Assembly: GCF_025399795.1 (NCBI RefSeq)
Contig: NZ_JAODTZ010000026.1
Coordinates: 1-64,000 of the forward strand
DNA from: Streptomyces rhizosphaerihabitans
GTDB taxonomy: Bacteria > Actinomycetota > Actinomycetes > Streptomycetales > Streptomycetaceae
Length of the DNA stretch: 64,000 nt
Direction of reading: 5' to 3'
The notes beneath the pieces were generated by a model. The model ran no database searches, was not told the DNA's origin, and worked only from the letters and a program-made list of their open reading frames with translations. Positions 10,042-18,265 of the stretch are shown in pieces (within the stretch, counting starts at the first letter, position 1; each line of letters starts with the position of its first letter). A program made the position numbers and the translations under genes.

Positions 10042-10384
10042 TGGCTCACCGAGCAGCAAAGGGGAAGCCGGTGGCTGAAACACTGGCAGGGCTCCCCAGC
10101 ACAGAACCCTCCACCTGGTCCGCGCACGGCATCCGCCTGATCGGCAGCGGGCTCGCCAGCGCCAACAGAGGCCACAGCTGCGCACCCGTCTGCCGTCAAC
10201 GACGTGCGGCACGTGGACTGTGACCAGGAGTTCAACGGTGGCGATGGCGTCACCCTCACCGGCCCGGGCACTGGCGACGAGGACGCGAACATCGGCAATT
10301 CTGAACGGTGATCGGTTGCCCCGGTGCGCCGTGAAGAGGTGGGTCTCGCGCTTCCAGTGGTCATGGGGTTGCGGCGGCCGCCCC
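10042..10384. other. intergenic stretch
   Basis: Nothing is recognised. A frame ending at 10311 (VNDVRHVDCDQEFNGGDGVT and onwards) has coding-like composition but no start or family I know. Confidence 0.35.
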
Positions 10385-10700
10385 AACGCGCGGCACACCA
10401 GGTTGGCAGGGGGCGGCTTGGTGGCAGGTGGTGCAGACACCGGTCCAGCACCTCGGAACGTCCCCGGAGGGTGTCGAGGACTTGGTAGAGGGTGAGACCG
10501 GTCCGGGTGCTTTTGGGGCGAGGCGCTGTTCGGTGAGGAAGACGCGGGCGGCGGTCACGAGGGTGACGTGGTGGTGCCGGCCGGCCAGGATCGGCTTTCG
10601 AAGTGGTCCGGGCCCAGGCCGTGTTGAGTTCGCGGTAGTCGTGCTCGATGCGCCAGCGGACCTTGGCTGGACAGACCAGGTAGTGACTGGACTGCTTGTG
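10385..10700 (-). pseudogene. IS701-family transposase, C-terminal remnant
   Basis: Minus-strand frames together give AKVRWRIEHDYRELNTAW, LGPDHFESRSWPAGTTTS, TAARVFLTEQRLAPKAPG, and a tail with GLTLYQVLDTL and RCWTGVCTTCH. These are hallmarks of the end of IS701-type DDE transposases, including the YREL region with the last catalytic Glu. At least three frame changes are needed and the N-terminal two thirds are absent. The N-terminal part of a similar transposase lies at 63.4-63.75 kb. Confidence 0.75.
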
Positions 10701-10822
10701 GGAGCCGTTCATTTCTGTCCGTCGTCCCTCTGATCCGCATCCCACGCACTGGGCGCCGACGAGTAGCCGGCACCGACGATTCGGTGCTGGGAACGTGCGA
10801 TCGCCCACAGTTATGTTGTGCA

Positions 10823-10833
10823 CAATTAAATTG
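10823..10833 (+). promoter_or_regulatory. OhrR/MarR-like palindrome upstream of catalase-like gene
   Basis: CAATTAAATTG is a palindrome apart from its centre and matches the core of OhrR-type operators. A second palindrome, TTGTGCACAA, overlaps it on the left (10816-10825). TACTAG at 10836-10841 could be a -10 box. The site is 47 bases before the catalase-like start. Confidence 0.5.
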
Positions 10834-10879
10834 CGTACTAGCGTCTGTGTGCAGTACACCACGAGAGGGAGGCGGCACA

Positions 10880-11992
10880 ATGAATCCTGTTCGCTACGAG
10901 GACTACCGGCCCATCGAACGCCCTTCCTACCAGGAGGAGATGGAAGCAGTCATCGCTCAGGTGGCGCGTCGTACTCGCGCCTCGGTCGAGCGCGAGACCG
11001 TCGGCCGCGCTGTCCGCACGGCCCACGGCAAGACCTACGGCCTCCTCAAGGCCACGGTCACGGTTGGTGACAATCCTGGCTTCTACCGGCAGGGAATCTT
11101 CGAACGGCCGACCGCGTACGACGCCGTCGTCCGCTACTCGAACGGCTTGGGTCACGACCGCCCCGACCACCAGCTGGGCGCGGCTTGCGGAATGGGCATC
11201 AAGCTGTTCGGAGTTGCCGGCCCCTCGCTGCTGGACGACGAACGAGACAGCGGCACCTTCGACCTCAACCTGATCAACAACGATGTCTTCTTCGCGAACA
11301 CGGCCTACGACTACATGGTGATCGAGGATTTGTTCGCCGAATTGCCCGAGGCCCTCGTGGACCCAGCCCGCCGCAAGACCTGGATGGCGGAGTTCCTGAC
11401 CCGCCGGCTGACGCTCACCGATCCCGACAGCTGGCTGTGGGACGAACTGCTCGCCATGCTGTCGTTCACCGGTGTCCCGCGCAGGAACCTGCTGTCGTAC
11501 AGCTACAACAGCATGGGCGCCTTCCGGTACGGCGAACACATCGCCAAGATCCGTACCGTGCCGACCGCCGTGTCCCTGGCCTCCATCACGCAGCAGATCG
11601 TGGACGTGCGCGCGGACAATGAGGCATTCCGCCGCACCCTGGTGGCCGAGGCCGCGGAGCGAGACCACTCCTTCGAGCTCCAGGTCCAGCTCAACACCGA
11701 TCTGGCCCGTATGCCGGTGGACAACACGTCCGTCAAGTGGCCCGATGACCTGTCCCCCTGGGTGACGGTCGCCCGGGTGGATCTCCCGCGCCAGGCTATC
11801 GGCGGGTACGACAACCTGGCGGCCGCCGACGCCACGTCGATCACGCCGTGGCGTTCACGCGAGGACCACCGGCCCATCGGCGAGATTCAGCGGGTGCGGC
11901 AGGAGGTGTACCGGCGCTCGTCCATCGAACGGCACCGCGTCAACGGGCAAGAGCGGCGCGAACCGGCCGGCAGCGCTGAGCTGCTGGGCTGA
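10880..11992 (+). CDS. catalase-like heme protein
   Basis: 370 residues of the short catalase-related family, which lacks the C-terminal parts of classical catalases. Recognisable segments are YDAVVRYSNGLG, GIKLFGVAGPSLLDDE, and the family signature TFDLNLINNDVFFANTAYDY, followed by LLSYSYNSMGAFRYGEHIAK. Members bind heme and act on peroxides or fatty-acid hydroperoxides; the substrate of this one cannot be told. Start ATG 10880 follows GGGAGG by seven bases. The OhrR-like palindrome upstream suggests induction by organic peroxides. Its 3' end abuts the broken hydrolase on the other strand. Confidence 0.8.
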   Translation: MNPVRYEDYRPIERPSYQEEMEAVIAQVARRTRASVERETVGRAVRTAHGKTYGLLKATVTVGDNPGFYRQGIFERPTAYDAVVRYSNGLGHDRPDHQLGAACGMGIKLFGVAGPSLLDDERDSGTFDLNLINNDVFFANTAYDYMVIEDLFAELPEALVDPARRKTWMAEFLTRRLTLTDPDSWLWDELLAMLSFTGVPRRNLLSYSYNSMGAFRYGEHIAKIRTVPTAVSLASITQQIVDVRADNEAFRRTLVAEAAERDHSFELQVQLNTDLARMPVDNTSVKWPDDLSPWVTVARVDLPRQAIGGYDNLAAADATSITPWRSREDHRPIGEIQRVRQEVYRRSSIERHRVNGQERREPAGSAELLG

Positions 11993-11994
11993 GC

Positions 11995-12653
11995 TGTCGA
12001 GGTGGCGGCCGGCCCGGTACCAGTTCAGAGCCGCGGTCAGAGCGCCCGGCTGGGGTAGGTGACGCACTTAGGCCTCGGCACTGTCCTGCGGGATCTTTCC
12101 GGCGTAGAGGTCGCGAAGCTCTTGGGCGTCGTGGGCGAGCAGGCGCTCTTCGGTCGTGGGTGTTTCGCGCCAGTCGATCATGTAGTGCGAGCGTTTGCGC
12201 TGATCCTGGTAGGTGCGCAGGGTGGTGGTCAGAGCGCCGGGGTGCGGGGTCGAGGCAACCGGCAGGGTGCGTACGCGGCCGGGGTGGGAGTGAGCGGTCC
12301 ACCAAGCCGCCGCGCCTCCCCGGTCATGGCCGACCAGGTCGAACGCCGCCCAGCCCAGTTCCTCGGTGATCGCGACCACATCGTTGACGAGAAGGCTGAT
12401 GCGATAGTCCTCGGGTCGCTGGGGCCGGGCGCCGGGGGGAATACCCACGCTGGTCGGGTGCCACCACCCGGTAGCCGCGCGCGGCCGAAGCCGCGATCTG
12501 TCGTTGCCGAACCAGCCCCGTCTGCGGGAAGCCGTGCAGCAGCACTGGGCGGCCTCCGGGCGGACCCGCCACGATCGCGTCGAACACGCCCGTACTCGGG
12601 GAGAGGCTCAGGCGGGCCGGATCCGCCTCTTCATACCGACTGGTCGGTAGCCT
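11995..12653 (-). pseudogene. alpha/beta hydrolase (epoxide-hydrolase-like), broken
   Basis: The minus strand reads AIVAGPPGGRPVLLHGFPQT, then VVAPDQRGYSP; a shift in a run of six C near 12435 leads to PEDYRISLLVNDVVAITEEL and the nucleophile elbow VGHDRGGAAAWW. An in-frame TAA at about 12068 follows SAEA, after which PGALTAALNWYRAGRHLD continues. The cap and the last catalytic His are lost where the catalase-like gene ends. The catalytic Asp of VGHDRG marks it as haloalkane dehalogenase/epoxide hydrolase type. The start is not clear; similarity begins near 12640. Confidence 0.75.
12634..12649. promoter_or_regulatory. TetR-like operator, TACCGACT/GGTCGGTA
   Basis: A 16-bp near-perfect palindrome, with one mismatch at the centre, at the 5' end of the broken hydrolase. 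Two near-identical sites occur at 30353-30368 and 30501-30516. Such sequences are typical TetR-family targets. Confidence 0.6.
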
Positions 12654-12689
12654 CAGATGGGGAGGGTGGCTGTCAAGACCTGGCCACCG

Positions 12690-12718
12690 TTGAACATGAC
12701 GCCGAATTCAACTATAAC
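12690..12718 (+). promoter_or_regulatory. promoter with overlapping operator, thiolase operon
   Basis: TTGAAC (12690-12695), a 17-base spacer and TATAAC (12713-12718) make a good sigma-70-type promoter. The spacer holds TGACGCC and ATTCAA, so TTGAA and TTCAA form an inverted pair across it. The same layout is at 15831-15859. The leader to the thiolase start is about 170 bases. Confidence 0.7.
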
Positions 12719-12898
12719 GATCGGAAGGCCGACTCCCTGTCGCTGCTGCGGCCATGACTCACGTCAAAGGCCGCTCGAGGAGACGGTCAATGAGCCATCT
12801 CCGCAAGACAGTTGGCTTTCGGCGCCCCCTGCCGGCGCTCGGAATCCCAGCCCCGAAGCTCCCGGACGAACCGGACCAAAAGGAAACAGTGAGGCGAC

Positions 12899-14098
12899 AT
12901 GAGGGAAGCAGTCATCGTTTCGACGGCACGGACGCCGATCGGAAAGGCCTACCGCGGCGCGTTCAACGACACCCAGGCGCAGGAGCTTGCCGCTCATGCC
13001 CTTTCACACGCGGTGCGACGCGCCGGGCTCGAGGGAGGCGAGGTCGAGGATGTGATCTTCGGTTGCGCGGTGCAGCAGGGGTCCTCGGGTTTCAATGTCG
13101 CGCGTCAAGCTGCTCTCCGTGCCGGACTTCCGGACGTCGTGTCGGGGATGACGATCGACCGGCAGTGCTCGTCGGGCCTGATGGCCGTGGCGACGGCCGC
13201 CAAGCAGATTGTCACGGACGGCATGCAGGTCGCAGTCGGCGGCGGCGTCGAGTCGATCTCCCTGGTGCAGAACGACCACATGAACACCCATCGCATGACA
13301 GATCCCTGGCTGGTCGAGCACAAGCCGAGCATCTACATGCCGATGTTGCAGACGGCGGAGATCGTCGCCGAACGCTACGGCGTGAGCCGGGAACGTCAGG
13401 ACGAGTTCGCGCTGGTGTCGCAGCAGCGCACCGCGGCGGCGCAGGAGGCCGGCCGGTTCGACCGGGAGATCGTCGCGCTCACCAGCACCAAGAAGGTTCT
13501 CGACAAGCAGTCGGGGGAGGTGCGGGACGAGGAGTTCAGCCTGGCCCGGGACGAGGGCAACCGGGAGTCGACGACACTCGAAGGCCTGGCCGGGTTGGCC
13601 CCGGTGCTGCCCGACGGTCGGGTGAGCGCGCGCTCCAGTGTGACGGCGGGCAACTCCTCGCAGTTGTCGGACGGGGCTTCGGTGTCGGTGCTGATGGAGT
13701 CGAGGGAGGCCGAACGCCGCGGACTGGAACCGCTCGGTGTCTACCGGGGTATGACCGTTGCCGGATGCGGGCCGGACGAGATGGGCATCGGCCCGGTGTT
13801 CGCCATTCCGAAACTGCTGAAGCAGCACAACCTCACCATCGACGACATCGGTCTGTGGGAACTCAACGAGGCGTTCGCCTCCCAGGCGTTGTACTGCCGG
13901 GACGAGCTGCACATCGATCCGGAGCGGTTCAACGTCGATGGCGGCGCCATCTCGGTCGGTCATCCGTACGGAATGACCGGTGCCCGGCTGGTGGGGCATG
14001 CCCTCGTCGAGGGGAAGCGCCGGGGTGTTCGGTATGTGGTGATCTCGATGTGTGTCGGCGGCGGAATGGGTGCAGCCGGACTGTTCGAGGTCGTCTGA
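12899..14098 (+). CDS. acetyl-CoA C-acyltransferase (thiolase)
   Basis: 399 residues, full length for degradative thiolases. It cleaves 3-ketoacyl-CoA with CoA. The nucleophile cysteine lies in DRQCSSGLMA (about residue 90), the GHP motif in GGAISVGHPYGMTGARL (about 350) and the second active cysteine in ISMCVGGGMG (about 380). ATG 12899 has GAGG five bases upstream. It heads a run of acyl-CoA genes (HAD, TetR, acyl-CoA dehydrogenase, SDR) and has the shared promoter/operator in front. Confidence 0.93.
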   Translation: MREAVIVSTARTPIGKAYRGAFNDTQAQELAAHALSHAVRRAGLEGGEVEDVIFGCAVQQGSSGFNVARQAALRAGLPDVVSGMTIDRQCSSGLMAVATAAKQIVTDGMQVAVGGGVESISLVQNDHMNTHRMTDPWLVEHKPSIYMPMLQTAEIVAERYGVSRERQDEFALVSQQRTAAAQEAGRFDREIVALTSTKKVLDKQSGEVRDEEFSLARDEGNRESTTLEGLAGLAPVLPDGRVSARSSVTAGNSSQLSDGASVSVLMESREAERRGLEPLGVYRGMTVAGCGPDEMGIGPVFAIPKLLKQHNLTIDDIGLWELNEAFASQALYCRDELHIDPERFNVDGGAISVGHPYGMTGARLVGHALVEGKRRGVRYVVISMCVGGGMGAAGLFEVV

Positions 14099-14169
14099 GG
14101 TCCCCATCCCTGCTGGAGAACGTGGCTGCCGTCCGATTGCGCGGCAGCAGGCCGATCGTGAGGAGAGAC

Positions 14170-14817
14170 GTGGATACCGTGTCGAAGTCGGCGGCAAAAC
14201 CCCGAACCGCGGTCCTGGTGGACTTCGGTGGGGTCATCACCTCCAGTGTGCTGCAGGCTTTCACCGCCTTCGGCGCCTCGCTGGGCGGCGACCCGCGCCT
14301 GCCGCTCGATCTCCTCGCCCGGGACCAGCGATCACGCACCCTCCTGGCCGATCACGAGTGCGGCCGTCTCGACGCCGGGGGCTTCGAGCGGGGATTCGCC
14401 GAACGCCTCCGCGTCCACGGCGCAGACGTACCGGCCGAGGGGCTCACGGCCCGGATGCAGGCGGGCATGTCGATCGACCAGGACATGCTCGCGCTGCTCG
14501 GTGATCTTCGAGCCGCCGGCCGTCCCGTTGCGCTCGTGTCCAATTCGTTCGGTACCAGAACCTACGACGGCGTCGACCTCTCCGCTGTTGCCGATGCGGT
14601 CGTGATCTCCGCGGAGGTCGGGATCCGCAAGCCCTCCCGGCGGATCTACGCGATCGCATGTGAACGCCTGGGCATCGACCCCGAAGAGGCAGTCATGATC
14701 GACGATCTGCAGCAGAACCTCGACGGAGCGGCACGGATCGGAATCGGGGGCGTACTGCACACCGCCGCCGCCGACACTCGCCGCCAACTCGCCGAACGCT
14801 TCGGGATCACCGCCTGA
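14170..14817 (+). CDS. HAD-family hydrolase (epoxide-hydrolase-N/ACAD10-type)
   Basis: 215 residues. HAD motifs are in order: AVLVDFGGVITS (nucleophile Asp), LVSNSF (motif II), VGIRKPSRRIY (motif III Lys) and VMIDDLQQN (motif IV). DFGGV in place of DxD is normal in the subgroup resembling the N-terminal domain of soluble epoxide hydrolase and of ACAD10. Start GTG 14170 is preferred, with AGGAG four bases before it; GTG 14158 and 14179 are in frame but worse placed. It follows the thiolase by 71 bases and is probably co-transcribed. Confidence 0.85.
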   Translation: MDTVSKSAAKPRTAVLVDFGGVITSSVLQAFTAFGASLGGDPRLPLDLLARDQRSRTLLADHECGRLDAGGFERGFAERLRVHGADVPAEGLTARMQAGMSIDQDMLALLGDLRAAGRPVALVSNSFGTRTYDGVDLSAVADAVVISAEVGIRKPSRRIYAIACERLGIDPEEAVMIDDLQQNLDGAARIGIGGVLHTAAADTRRQLAERFGITA

Positions 14818-14969
14818 TCGCTGATTCGGCGAGGGTGAGACCCGCACGGCCACCGGCTCGCATCCTCGGCAGGCGCCGCCCACGATCAGCGATTTCGATC
14901 CTGTGCGCCCCCATGGGCTGTCACTGTCGACACCATTGCGCTGCGCGGCGCCAGGGATCAGTCTCGCGT

Positions 14970-14996
14970 TTGTGACTATGGCGTCGGATTCAAGTA
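14970..14996 (+). promoter_or_regulatory. operator-like element upstream of tetR
   Basis: TGGCGTCGGATTCAAGTA (14979-14996) aligns with TGACGCCAGATTCAATTA of the acyl-CoA dehydrogenase promoter. TTGTGA at 14970-14975 sits where TTGAAC is in the other two copies, with one extra base of spacing. It fits autoregulation by the TetR protein. Confidence 0.55.
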
Positions 14997-15007
14997 CCGT
15001 TTCCGGA

Positions 15008-15700
15008 ATGGACACGACTGGGCCCGAGGAGATCGACGGCGAGTACGCACCTCCCGTGGCGCCCCTCTCGAACCTTCGCGAGCCGCCTACGACGAAGCGC
15101 GGAGCGCGGACACGGGCCGCATTGGTGAAGGCCGCGCGGAAGGTGTTCGAACGGGACGGCTACCTCGACACTCGCCTGACCGACATCACCAAAGAAGCTC
15201 AATGTGCGGCGGGATCCTTTTACACCTACTTCGCCAACAAGGAGGAGGTCCTCGCCGCCGTCCTCCTGGAGGCGCAGGAGGACATGATGCACCCCGGCAT
15301 GGGCCGGGTGCAGGGTACCGACGATCCCTATGCGGTGCTCGAGGCGAGCAACCGCGCGTATCTCGAGGCATACAAGCGGAATGCGAAGCTGATGGCCCTC
15401 CTTGAGCAGGTCGCACAAGTGGAGCCGGAGTTCCGCGAGTTCCGGAGCCGGCGCGCTGACGCGTTCATCTGCCGCAATGCCCGCGGCATCGCCGACCTGC
15501 AGGCGCGGGATGTCGCGGACCGTGGGGTCGATCCGATGATGGCCTCCCGTGCCCTGTCGGGCATGGTCAGCGTCCTGGCCTACAACGCCTTCGTGGTCGG
15601 CGAACGGCAAGAAGAAGGTGTACCGGTGGACTTCGAGGGGCTCGTGTCCACGGTCACCCGTCTCTGGGCGAACGCCCTTCGGTTCCCCGGCCACCGCTGA
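15008..15700 (+). CDS. TetR/AcrR-family regulator
   Basis: 230 residues. The DNA-binding domain covers about 25-75 (TRAALVKAARKVFERDGYLD; ITKEAQCAAGSFYTYFANKE), and the remainder is a ligand-binding domain with no recognisable ligand motif. Two further in-frame starts exist (14903 and 14978), but the operator-like element covers 14970-14996, so ATG 15008, nearly leaderless, is chosen. Sitting inside the acyl-CoA cluster, it is the natural candidate for the regulator binding the three related elements. Confidence 0.85.
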   Translation: MDTTGPEEIDGEYAPPVAPLSNLREPPTTKRGARTRAALVKAARKVFERDGYLDTRLTDITKEAQCAAGSFYTYFANKEEVLAAVLLEAQEDMMHPGMGRVQGTDDPYAVLEASNRAYLEAYKRNAKLMALLEQVAQVEPEFREFRSRRADAFICRNARGIADLQARDVADRGVDPMMASRALSGMVSVLAYNAFVVGERQEEGVPVDFEGLVSTVTRLWANALRFPGHR

Positions 15701-15830
15701 CCCCGGCAGCCTGGACAGCCTGGCCCACCGCACCCGGTACTGCCGGGTGCTTCTCATTTCTCGGCTCCCTTTGTCGTCCCCTCCGCGGGAGGTAGGCGGT
15801 CTTCTTCGCGCGTCGCCGTGTCCCCCGCTG

Positions 15831-15859
15831 TTGAACTTGACGCCAGATTCAATTATAAA
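15831..15859 (+). promoter_or_regulatory. promoter with overlapping operator, acyl-CoA dehydrogenase operon
   Basis: TTGAAC (15831-15836), 17-base spacer, TATAAA (15854-15859). The spacer has TTGACGCC and GATTCAA, nearly the same as at 12690-12718. Confidence 0.72.
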
Positions 15860-15932
15860 GTTCGACAAGAGCACGGTCACGCCGGCTCTCGGCCGTGCCC
15901 CGGCTTCGCACGCCAACCCGTCAGGAGCTCAG

Positions 15933-17201
15933 ATGTCCCTGTTCGAGATACGGGATCGCGCCAAGAAATACCAGGCGGATCTGCTCGAGTTCATGGATGC
16001 ACACGTCTACCCCGCTGAGGCGGTGTACCACGTGCAGATGCGCGCGTCGGGTGACCCGCACTTCCAGCCGCCGATCATCGAGGACCTCAAGGCGGAGGCG
16101 CGAAGGCGCGGACTCTGGAACCTGTTTCACCCGCACCCGGAGTGGGGCCCCGGGCTGACGAACCTCGAGTACGCACCGCTGGCGGAGATCATGGGGCGCA
16201 GTCACATCGCCCCAGAAGCGTGCAACTGCAACGCTCCCGACACCGGGAACATGGAGGTGCTCACGCTGTTCGGCAGCGACGAGCACAAGGAGAAGTACCT
16301 CAAGCCCCTGCTCGACGGCACGATGGCCTCGGCCTTCGCGATGACCGAGCCGCGTGTCGCCAGCTCCGACGCCACCAACATCGAGTTGCGGATGGAGCGC
16401 GACGGCGACGAGTACGTGCTCAACGGCCGCAAGTGGTTCGCCTCCAATGCCCTGCACCGCAACTGCAAGGTGCTCATCGTCATGGGGAAGACGGACCCCG
16501 GCGCTGCTCCGCACAGGCAGCAGTCGATGATGGTCGTCCCCATCGACGCCCCCGGGATCACGGTGATGCGCGGCCTGCCGGTGTTCGGCTACCAGGACCG
16601 TGAGGGGCACGCCGAAATCGACTTCGCCGACGTACGGGTGCCGGCCAAGGACCTCCTCAAGGGCGAGGGTGAGGGTTTCGCGATCAGCCAGGCCCGGCTC
16701 GGGCCCGGTCGTATCCACCACTGCATGCGGGCCATCGGCGCGGCCGAGCGGGCGCTGGAGCTGATGTGCCGGCGCGCGCAGTCACGGGTGACATTCGGTA
16801 GTCCGGTCGCCGAACGGTCCAACATCCAGGACTGGATCGCGGAAGCGCGCATCGACATCGAGATGATCCGGCTGCTCACGCTCAAGGCCGCGTATCTGAT
16901 GGACACGGTCGGGAACAAGGAAGCGCGCACCGAGATCGCGGCCATCAAGGTGGCCGCCCCGAACATCGCTTTGAAGATCATCGACCGCGCGATCCAGGTG
17001 CATGGAGCAGCCGGAGTGACCGAGGACTTCCCGTTGGCGATGATGTACGCGCAGCTGCGGACACTGCGGCTGGCGGACGGTCCCGACGAGGTCCACAAGC
17101 GGGCCATCGCCAGGCAGGAACTGCGGCGGTACCGCGACGGGGCCACCACGACGGCGAGCAGCACGGACACTCCCGGCGGCCACAAGGCAGGGGTGAACTG
17201 A
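15933..17201 (+). CDS. acyl-CoA dehydrogenase (ACAD10/11-like)
   Basis: 422 residues. It oxidises acyl-CoA with FAD. Seen: the N-terminal helix domain with LLEFMDAHVYPAEAVY; FAMTEPRVASSDATNIELRM, the FAD/substrate loop; NGRKWFASNA; RIHHCMRAIGAAERALELM; and the C-terminal IQVHGAAGVTEDFPLAMMYA. The N-terminal layout resembles ACAD10/11-type enzymes more than classical short- or medium-chain ones. Start ATG 15933 has AGGAG six bases before. An SDR follows after one base. Control by the TTGAAC/TATAAA promoter is likely. Confidence 0.9.
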   Translation: MSLFEIRDRAKKYQADLLEFMDAHVYPAEAVYHVQMRASGDPHFQPPIIEDLKAEARRRGLWNLFHPHPEWGPGLTNLEYAPLAEIMGRSHIAPEACNCNAPDTGNMEVLTLFGSDEHKEKYLKPLLDGTMASAFAMTEPRVASSDATNIELRMERDGDEYVLNGRKWFASNALHRNCKVLIVMGKTDPGAAPHRQQSMMVVPIDAPGITVMRGLPVFGYQDREGHAEIDFADVRVPAKDLLKGEGEGFAISQARLGPGRIHHCMRAIGAAERALELMCRRAQSRVTFGSPVAERSNIQDWIAEARIDIEMIRLLTLKAAYLMDTVGNKEARTEIAAIKVAAPNIALKIIDRAIQVHGAAGVTEDFPLAMMYAQLRTLRLADGPDEVHKRAIARQELRRYRDGATTTASSTDTPGGHKAGVN

Positions 17202-17202
17202 A

Positions 17203-17985
17203 ATGGCAGGGCTGGACCTCAGCGGTCGCACCGCCGTCGTCACGGGCGCCTCCCGCGGTATCGGGTTGGCGATCGCCCAGGCCATCGCCGCCGCCGGCGG
17301 AAACGTCGTCCTCACCTCCCGGTCCCAGGAGGCGGCGGACGCCGCCGCGGCCCAGGTCGGTGGCACGGCGATCGGCGTCGGTGCGCACGCGGTCGACGAA
17401 GAAGCGGCCCGGCGCTGCGTCGATCTGACGCTCGAGCGCTTCGGAAGCCTCGACATCCTCGTCAACAACGCGGGGACCAACCCGGCCTTCGGACCCGTCA
17501 TCGACCAGGACCACGTCCGGTTCGCCAAGACCTTCGACGTGAACGTGTGGGCTCCTGTCCTGTGGACGGGGCTGGCCGTTCGGGCCTGGATGGGCGAGCA
17601 CGGCGGCGCCGTCGTCAACACCGCCTCGGTAGGCGGCATGACCTTCGAGGCGAACATCGGGTTGTACAACGCGTCGAAGGCCGCACTGATCCACCTCACG
17701 AAGCAACTGGCCCTGGAACTCTCGCCCAAGGTTCGCGTCAACGCGGTGGCGCCGGGTGTGGTGCGCACGAAGCTGGCCGCGGCTCTGTGGAAGGACCATG
17801 AGCAGGCCCTGTCCGCCGCGACGGCACTCGGGCGCATAGGGGAGCCGGCCGACATCGCCTCGGCGGTCGCCTTTCTCGTCTCGGACGCCGCGAGTTGGAT
17901 CACCGGCGAGACGATGGTGATCGACGGCGGCCAGCTTCTCGGTGACGCGCTCCCGTTCCGGCAGGGAGCCGACACCGGCGTCTAG
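17203..17985 (+). CDS. SDR-family oxidoreductase
   Basis: 260 residues, classical SDR length. NAD(P)-binding TGASRGIGLA at about 15-24, NNAGTN near 88, catalytic Ser in NTASVGG and YNASKAA (Tyr-x3-Lys) near 155, and the C-terminal SDAASWITGETMVIDGG. It starts one base after the acyl-CoA dehydrogenase stop, so they are translationally coupled. A role in oxidising a hydroxyacyl-CoA intermediate is likely from context, but not shown by the sequence. Confidence 0.9.
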   Translation: MAGLDLSGRTAVVTGASRGIGLAIAQAIAAAGGNVVLTSRSQEAADAAAAQVGGTAIGVGAHAVDEEAARRCVDLTLERFGSLDILVNNAGTNPAFGPVIDQDHVRFAKTFDVNVWAPVLWTGLAVRAWMGEHGGAVVNTASVGGMTFEANIGLYNASKAALIHLTKQLALELSPKVRVNAVAPGVVRTKLAAALWKDHEQALSAATALGRIGEPADIASAVAFLVSDAASWITGETMVIDGGQLLGDALPFRQGADTGV

Positions 17986-18265
17986 GGCCTGGCCGGCCGA
18001 TCACGCCGCAGACGCAGCGCCGGACAGGCGCCGTCCCTTTCCTGCAACTTGACCGGCCGGACAGGTCCTGGCCCGGACCTCGTCGCGATCGACGCCGAGG
18101 CGTACACCCCCGTGGCCGCTGTTGCCCTGAGGCAGCTCCGTGAGGAGGTCATCGGCGTGGGGGCGGCGGGCGAGGTCGATGGCGGCGCTCGGCGCGGGTT
18201 GTCCGGGGAGTGAGGCGTCGTCGGGCTGGGGCCGGTCCTGTCGCCTCCGCCCGGTGCCCGGCGTT

